Assembly (NCBI GenBank): GCA_031213475.1
Contig: JARUPZ010000007.1
Location: 4,025,586 to 4,089,585, forward strand
Source of the DNA: Nereocystis luetkeana
Lineage: Eukaryota; Sar; Phaeophyceae; Laminariales; Laminariaceae
Direction of reading: 5' to 3'
Length of the DNA: 64,000 bases
How positions within the stretch are numbered: position 1 is the first letter of the stretch; each line of letters opens with the position of its first letter. The position numbers were made by a program, and so were the translations under genes. Of this stretch, positions 48,701 to 55,014 are shown one piece after another. The notes under the pieces are model-generated. The model was not told where the DNA came from. It ran no database searches and saw only the letters and a program-made list of their open reading frames with translations.

Positions 48701-50591
48701 GGTTTTCGTTCCCTTTTTTTTCTTTTTTCTTTTTCGTTTCTGTTTTTTTTTTCATTTTTGTTTCTGTTTTTTTTTCATTTTTGTTTCTGTTTTTTTTTCA
48801 TTTTTCTTCTGTTTTTTTTTTCATTTTCATTTTTGTTTCTGTTTTTTTTTTCTTCCTTTTTTCTTCGTCGTTTTTATTATTTTGATTGTGCATATATATA
48901 CCTGTATATAGGGTTATGATGTTACGGTAGGATTTTGCTTACGTGCGGGTTTCGTAGAGGGAACCGAGGAAAATAAGGAGATAAGGGCGAAAGAGACCGC
49001 TCTCTCTTGTTCCGGGGGACCGCAGTAACCTATGGTACACACAAAAGTCTATATATTTACCTATTTTTACCAACAATATCAGGTCCTATTTACTACGGTC
49101 CCCCGTAGTAGGAGAGCCCATATCGCTGGTTGTACCAGGTATTTGTTTTCTCAGGAAAGTATGGTCTCAGGCCTGCGTGGAGATTTACACGCCTCAACTA
49201 CGGATGGGTGTAGAGTTTTAGCAGGATCCGGCAGGTATGAGATGGAATTCGGGGAGAAAATCGCGTTGTTTCTCGAGGAAAATAGTGAGGCGACAGCCCG
49301 CGCTTGTCTCCGGCACGCTGTAGCGCTAGGCTGGGTGGGTTTGAAGCAGATGCCCCACACGGACAGGAGAGGGCGTTTGCGTGTGCATAAAGAGGGATGT
49401 TTGGGGTGAGGGGAGGGGTTAGGGGGGGGTGTACTCGATATGTATGCTTGGCCGTGGTCGTATGGGGGGGGAGGGGGGAGGTATCGATCGATATGGCTCT
49501 TGACACTTTTTTTTTTTTTTTTTTTTTTGCTGTGGCGGACAGGTTTCCTCCTTGGCGGCATTGCGTCCACTGGATGGCGGGGATGCTCGAGTCCGCCGGG
49601 CTGCGCAACCTGTACGAGGGGCTGAGAGAGGGGCTGAAAGTCATCAGCATGAAGTAAGTTCTGAGGGGGGTATCGGGGAGGGGGGGGGTAGGGCAAGGGA
49701 CAGCCGATTCAGGCCGTTCGCATACTCCTGGTATCTGGTATGGACGCAGTTTGCGCAGAAATTCTTGCGAAAACCGTGCGAGGTGTGTAAAAGAGAAAAG
49801 TTAAGGTTTTGCTCCTCCGGCCTTTTATTTCTCTTTTTCTACTTCATTATCTCAGTCTAATTGCAAGGGATTTTGTGCCCACAACGGGAGTACACCTCTT
49901 AGGGAGCAAAACACTTGAAGTTAGTGGGGGATAGTTGTTTTTTGTTTGCTGCACGTAGCGTAAATGCTTCACAGTTCAGACAGGTCACGATCTATTTATC
50001 TATCTATCCATCTACGGCAGATCGTGTAGAAATACCCTAACCTGCCGTCATGATACGCTGTGCGGAATCTGTGTATAGGTACAGGTCCAGCCCAGGAAAT
50101 ATGTCCCGCTGTCGATCGTGCTGATTGTACGGCTCCCGCCTCTGTCATCATGAGCTAGATCACACAGATCATGCAGATCAGGAATAGAGTATGTATCTGC
50201 CCGGAAAAATCTAGACCATCAAGTGGGAAGGATCTGTCTGGTGTGCGCAAGCGGAAAGAAAGTCAAGCACCACACACACCACAGGCAACATTCGAAAAAA
50301 AATAAAAATTGTTACAAACTACTTGGAAATGGTACGTCTGGGCAATTTCTTACGGGAAGAAAAAGGGGGGGAAAAATCTACTCATACGGTACGTGCGGCG
50401 CCCCCGTCATGTGTGTACACACACGTTAGTACCGACCGACCGACCGACCGGCAGGTTCCTATCATCCTACTCGTCGACAAGTCGTGGCCGTGTGATAAGC
50501 GAAATCGTGTACAGCACCTGGTAGGTTTTTGCGAGCGTGACGGGAACCGGCACCACAGCCTAAACTGTGTCACTCACCCACCTTTGTGCTC

Positions 50592-50629
<38 letters not shown>

Positions 50630-52034
50630 CTCCCCGTACGGTGCCGCCGCCGCGAACAACAACAATAACAACAATTACAACAACGCACGGGTTGATGCTG
50701 CGCCCTTTTTCGGCAGGAGTATGCCGACTCTCCCGGACTTCGGGGAGGGTGCTCATGACATCATGTGCAAGTGCTCGCACTTCCGCTGCCAGGTGACTTG
50801 GACCAGAAACAAACCCGTCACGTCTGCGTTGGCCGGTGGGGATGGCTCGCGGGGGTGGGATTGCGGTAGTCGCTCGGGGTAAAACACTCTCGGGTGATAC
50901 TGCGTCGTGCGTACGAGAGTGTGCTGTTGGGGCCGGAGGATTGTCTCTTCGGGAGGAAAACCCTCCGGTAGGATTTGTCTCGGGTGGAATGCTCTCGGGT
51001 TGGCTCGCGGGCAAGGATTAGGTATCTCGGAGTAGAATACGAATGCTCTGTCTGGGAAGAGGATGGCCTCGGCGTAGGGGAGTGTTTTCGAGTAGAGGAC
51101 TTGTCTCGGGGTGGAACGCTATCGCGTACCAGTAGCAAGGATTGTCTCGGGTGGAATGCTCTTGGGTGGGAATGACTTATCTCCGGCGTCCGAAAACGGC
51201 TTTTTGAGAAATGGCGCCTAACATTCTGTGATGGTGGTGGTGGTGATGTGATGATGATGATGGTGGTGGTGGTGGTGAGGTGGTGTAGATGATCGATGGT
51301 GGGGATAGTGATGACATTTGTTGCAGATGATGATGTTTGGTGCTCCTGACGGACGGATTCCCCCCCCCCCCCCCCCCAATAGTTCCCCCTTTTTTCTCCT
51401 CTCCCCCCCCCCCCCCCCCCCCCCTGGCCGCACCGGAATTGATTTTCACCGGAAAATAAGTGAACTCATTGAAGCTGCCATACATACATACGCAAGTCAG
51501 CCTCACAAGCGGTTCTTAGTAGCTATATGCAGCTCGCGCTTCACACGGGCTCGCCGAACACCTCACGGCACTCCGCACGCGCTTGGTGCAAGCAATGTCT
51601 GCCTGGTCGGTGCGAGCCCGACGTGCTCCGTCCCGGCGTTGTAGGTATGCGAGGGTCAATGGTCATACGACTACGGCCATGCATGATATCGAGTACCCCC
51701 CCCCCAGGTTCTATGGTCATACGACTACGGCCATGCATGATATCGAGTACCCCCCCCACCCCCGCTCCGTCTCCAAAGAGATGCTTGGTCAATGGTCAAA
51801 TGTCTAAGGCAAACAATAAATGAGTATGCCCCCCCCCTGTCGTAATTTTTGCCGAAATAAGAGCTTTGAATGTCCAGGTGGGTAAAATCCCTGCCGTATG
51901 GTACACAAGGGTATATATATATATTAGTGTAGATAACCTCTGAATGGGATGACTACGAATGCCTAGCCGACGCTTTTGCCCCCCTTCCCCCCCCCCCGGT
52001 GCCTGCTGACCTTGCCGCCCACGTCCATCTCTTT

Positions 52035-52068
<34 letters not shown>

Positions 52069-54982
52069 CGTTGTTGTTTTTGTTGTGTTTTTTCTTCTGT
52101 TTTTTTTTTCTTGGTTTTCGTATACAACCACAAAAGGCGACACATCGGGCGCTGGCGGAGCACGCTGCCCGGGATCCGTTCGGGGCGTTCCACGTCCCCG
52201 ACAAGTGCCCGCACTACGGCACCGCCAGAAGGGCGGCGAAGGCGAAGGGTGCCGCTGGTGTCCTCCGGTCCGGTAAGCCACATGACGAAAAACCCCCCCA
52301 AAAAAACACCAAGCAGATTTCGTAAAATAGTACTTGTACCTGGTACTTTAAATGATTGTGAAATTTCCAGGAAATTACGTAAGTGAGGTTTTCCGAACTT
52401 TCGTCACGGATTCGGCTGGGCGGCACACGGCAAGGGTGGGTGAGTGAGGGGGTGCTGGATGCTGCCGCGTGTTTCGACGAGGGCTGGGCCTGCCGCCCCC
52501 GATATTTCAGCCGTCTTGCCATACGTTAGGAAGGCTGCTCGGCGGACCCGCGGCGCATTCGCTCGCTTCTGGATGGCGGGGAAGGAGATCGAGGCCGCGC
52601 CGGGCGCGGCAGGGTGGGGCAGGGCGGTTCATCTTCCCTGCGGCCTCAGTCCAGCGGTTCTCGCAGCCGCCCCGCTTGTCAGCCCTTTGTTATTTTCATT
52701 TTTTACTTTTTGTCCCAACCCCCCGGCCCTCTCTCTCCCCCCCTTCCCCCCCTCCCTTCTGGCACTGGACCCGAAATGTCGCGATTCAGGCAACGACGCG
52801 TCCAAATGGGCCGCCAAGCTGAAGAGTGCTGGTTCGACGACCTCCTCCGCCTCCAGAAAGCCTGACATCTCTGCCACCGCCGCCACCACCACCACCGCTA
52901 ACGCTACCGCTAGCGCTACCGCTTCCGCTACGACCAGGGTGGCCTCGGTTCCTCGGGCGCCGACACCAGGAACGTCGCCGCCTCTACCCTCTAGGAAGGT
53001 GATGACAGTCAGGGCCGGGGCCGGGGCCGGGGCCGGGGCCGGAGCAGGGGCGGGGGCGGGGGCGGAGGTGGCGGTGGCAGATGCGGTTGCGGTACCTGTG
53101 GCGACGTCCGTGGCGCCAGCGCCAGCGCCTGCGACGGCGGTGAGGATGGCGCCTGTACAGGCCCATCGCGGCAAAGAAATTATGAGTGTCTTGCCCAGCA
53201 GTAGTCGTAAGGCCGGGTCGGCGGAGGCAGGGACGGGCGCGACAGCGGGGAGGAACAGGCGCGGGGTTGGAGTTAAGGTTGGGGCCGCGGCCGCGGCGGG
53301 GGTGGGGGTGGGGGTGTCGGGCGATGGAGAGGTGGGGCGGGGTGGGGTTGGAAGGGGAGATGTGGCGGGCGGGGCTGCTGTGGACGCGAGCGGACAAGAT
53401 GGAGGTGGTGGCTTGCCGAATGAGGTGTGGTGTTCCGCGAGGCGTTGTGTGTGCGTTTTACTTGTTTGCGCGACGTCGACAATGTTGTTCGTCTTTTTCT
53501 TCTTTTTTGTTGGTCTTTGTCGATGGTATCGTTTTCAACCATTGTAGTTACTTCTGGCGGAAGCTGTTACGGGCCGGGGGGCTTACGTGGTAATCAGAAC
53601 CCACGGTGAGACCCTGAAACCGCATGTACACCCCTACCCTTACCCCGTATGTTTAGGAACCCTCTTCTCTTCTGATTACTGTTGCGGAGGACCATAGTAA
53701 ATAGGACCTATGGCACACACAAAAACCTACGTATTTACCTATTTTTTCTAACAAGATTGGGTCCTATTTACTATGGGCCCCCCCGTAGCACCACTCTGAC
53801 CGATACCGAACCCCCCCAGTTGGGCTCTTTCTTACTATAAAACGGTGACTCTTTTCCCGGTCAAGGTGGTATTGGTGTATTTCCCCCTCGAATAGCCGCT
53901 CCACGCTCACTCGCCTCACCTCGTCTCGTCTCGTTGCTTTTTGTTTGGTTCTCCTGACCTCGCGTTGCCCCTTCCTTCCCGAAGGAAAACGGCTGGCAGG
54001 CGAAGCGCACCACGGGGGGCCACCCCCACCCCCGCCTCCCCGCCCCGGAGTCGTCTTTCGATGCGTTCGTCCGCGACGGTCAGCAGGTGAGAGTGGCCCT
54101 TCCCTTCCCCCCCCCCCCCCCCCCCCCCCCCGGCGACGGCGTACGATATACCAATCCAACTCCAAACCCCCTTTTTTATGTACCTGGTATGCTGCAGAGA
54201 GCTGCTGCTGTTGGTGGTGGTGGTGGTGGTGGTGGTGGTGGTGTTGGTGGTGGTGTTGTTGTTTCTCGTCGTAGTTGCCCTGTTGCTGCCGTGCGGGCAA
54301 CCGAGTTGCGTTGTTCTGTGCTGGTTCTCGTGCGAAAAGAAGAGCGCGAACAGTTGCTGTGCTGATTGCAGGAACGGGCTTGAGACGCATGGCGAGCGGG
54401 AGGGATGAGGTGGGCTTTAGGGTGTCGTTGGTTCTGAACATGGGCGGGGTGTTGGGTCTGATTTTACGCTCACGTAAACTGGAGCACTTGCTTTTTTTGT
54501 TCCTTAAAAACGTTTGGCTTCACTGACAGTACTGTGCGCGGCTCTGGCAACGTGTAGTTGCGCCTGCGCTGCGCCTGTTGCACCCTGCGGTGCCTGCTGC
54601 GGTGCCGCTGCTCGGCCCCGTCTGTCCCTCTCTTTCCCCCTCACCCCCCCCCGCCCGCGCCCGCTTTTTTTTGTGCTCCGTTCTGTCTGTCTTCTCCTTC
54701 TTTCTTTGTTTTCTCGATGAAACCATCGGGGTGGCGTTTACCTCCCTTCCCCGTCGCAGTCGCCACCCCCGGTCCCCGAGATCATACAGACGCCTTCCAT
54801 AGCACATAAGAGGGTCGGAAGGAACGGCTTCGCCCCCATGTTGCCGCTCGCCTTGGCCAGGGCCGCCGGCGGCGGCGGTGGCGGCGGCTACGACGGCGGC
54901 GGCAGCAGCACGAGCACCCTAGACGACAGCGGCACTAGCGATAGGACGAACAGCAGCACGGGTGGCGGTAATGCAGGGGGTA

Positions 54983-55014
<32 letters not shown>

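Noticed and set aside
39160-50225. CRISPR-like array from the spaced R270 repeats
   Set aside because: The units are about 270 bp, kilobases apart, in eukaryotic introns and without regular spacers.
52629-53174. Minus-strand Ala/Val/Pro-rich frame
   Set aside because: It is the antisense of the Gly-Ala-rich exon 19. GC-rich triplet repeats keep all frames open.
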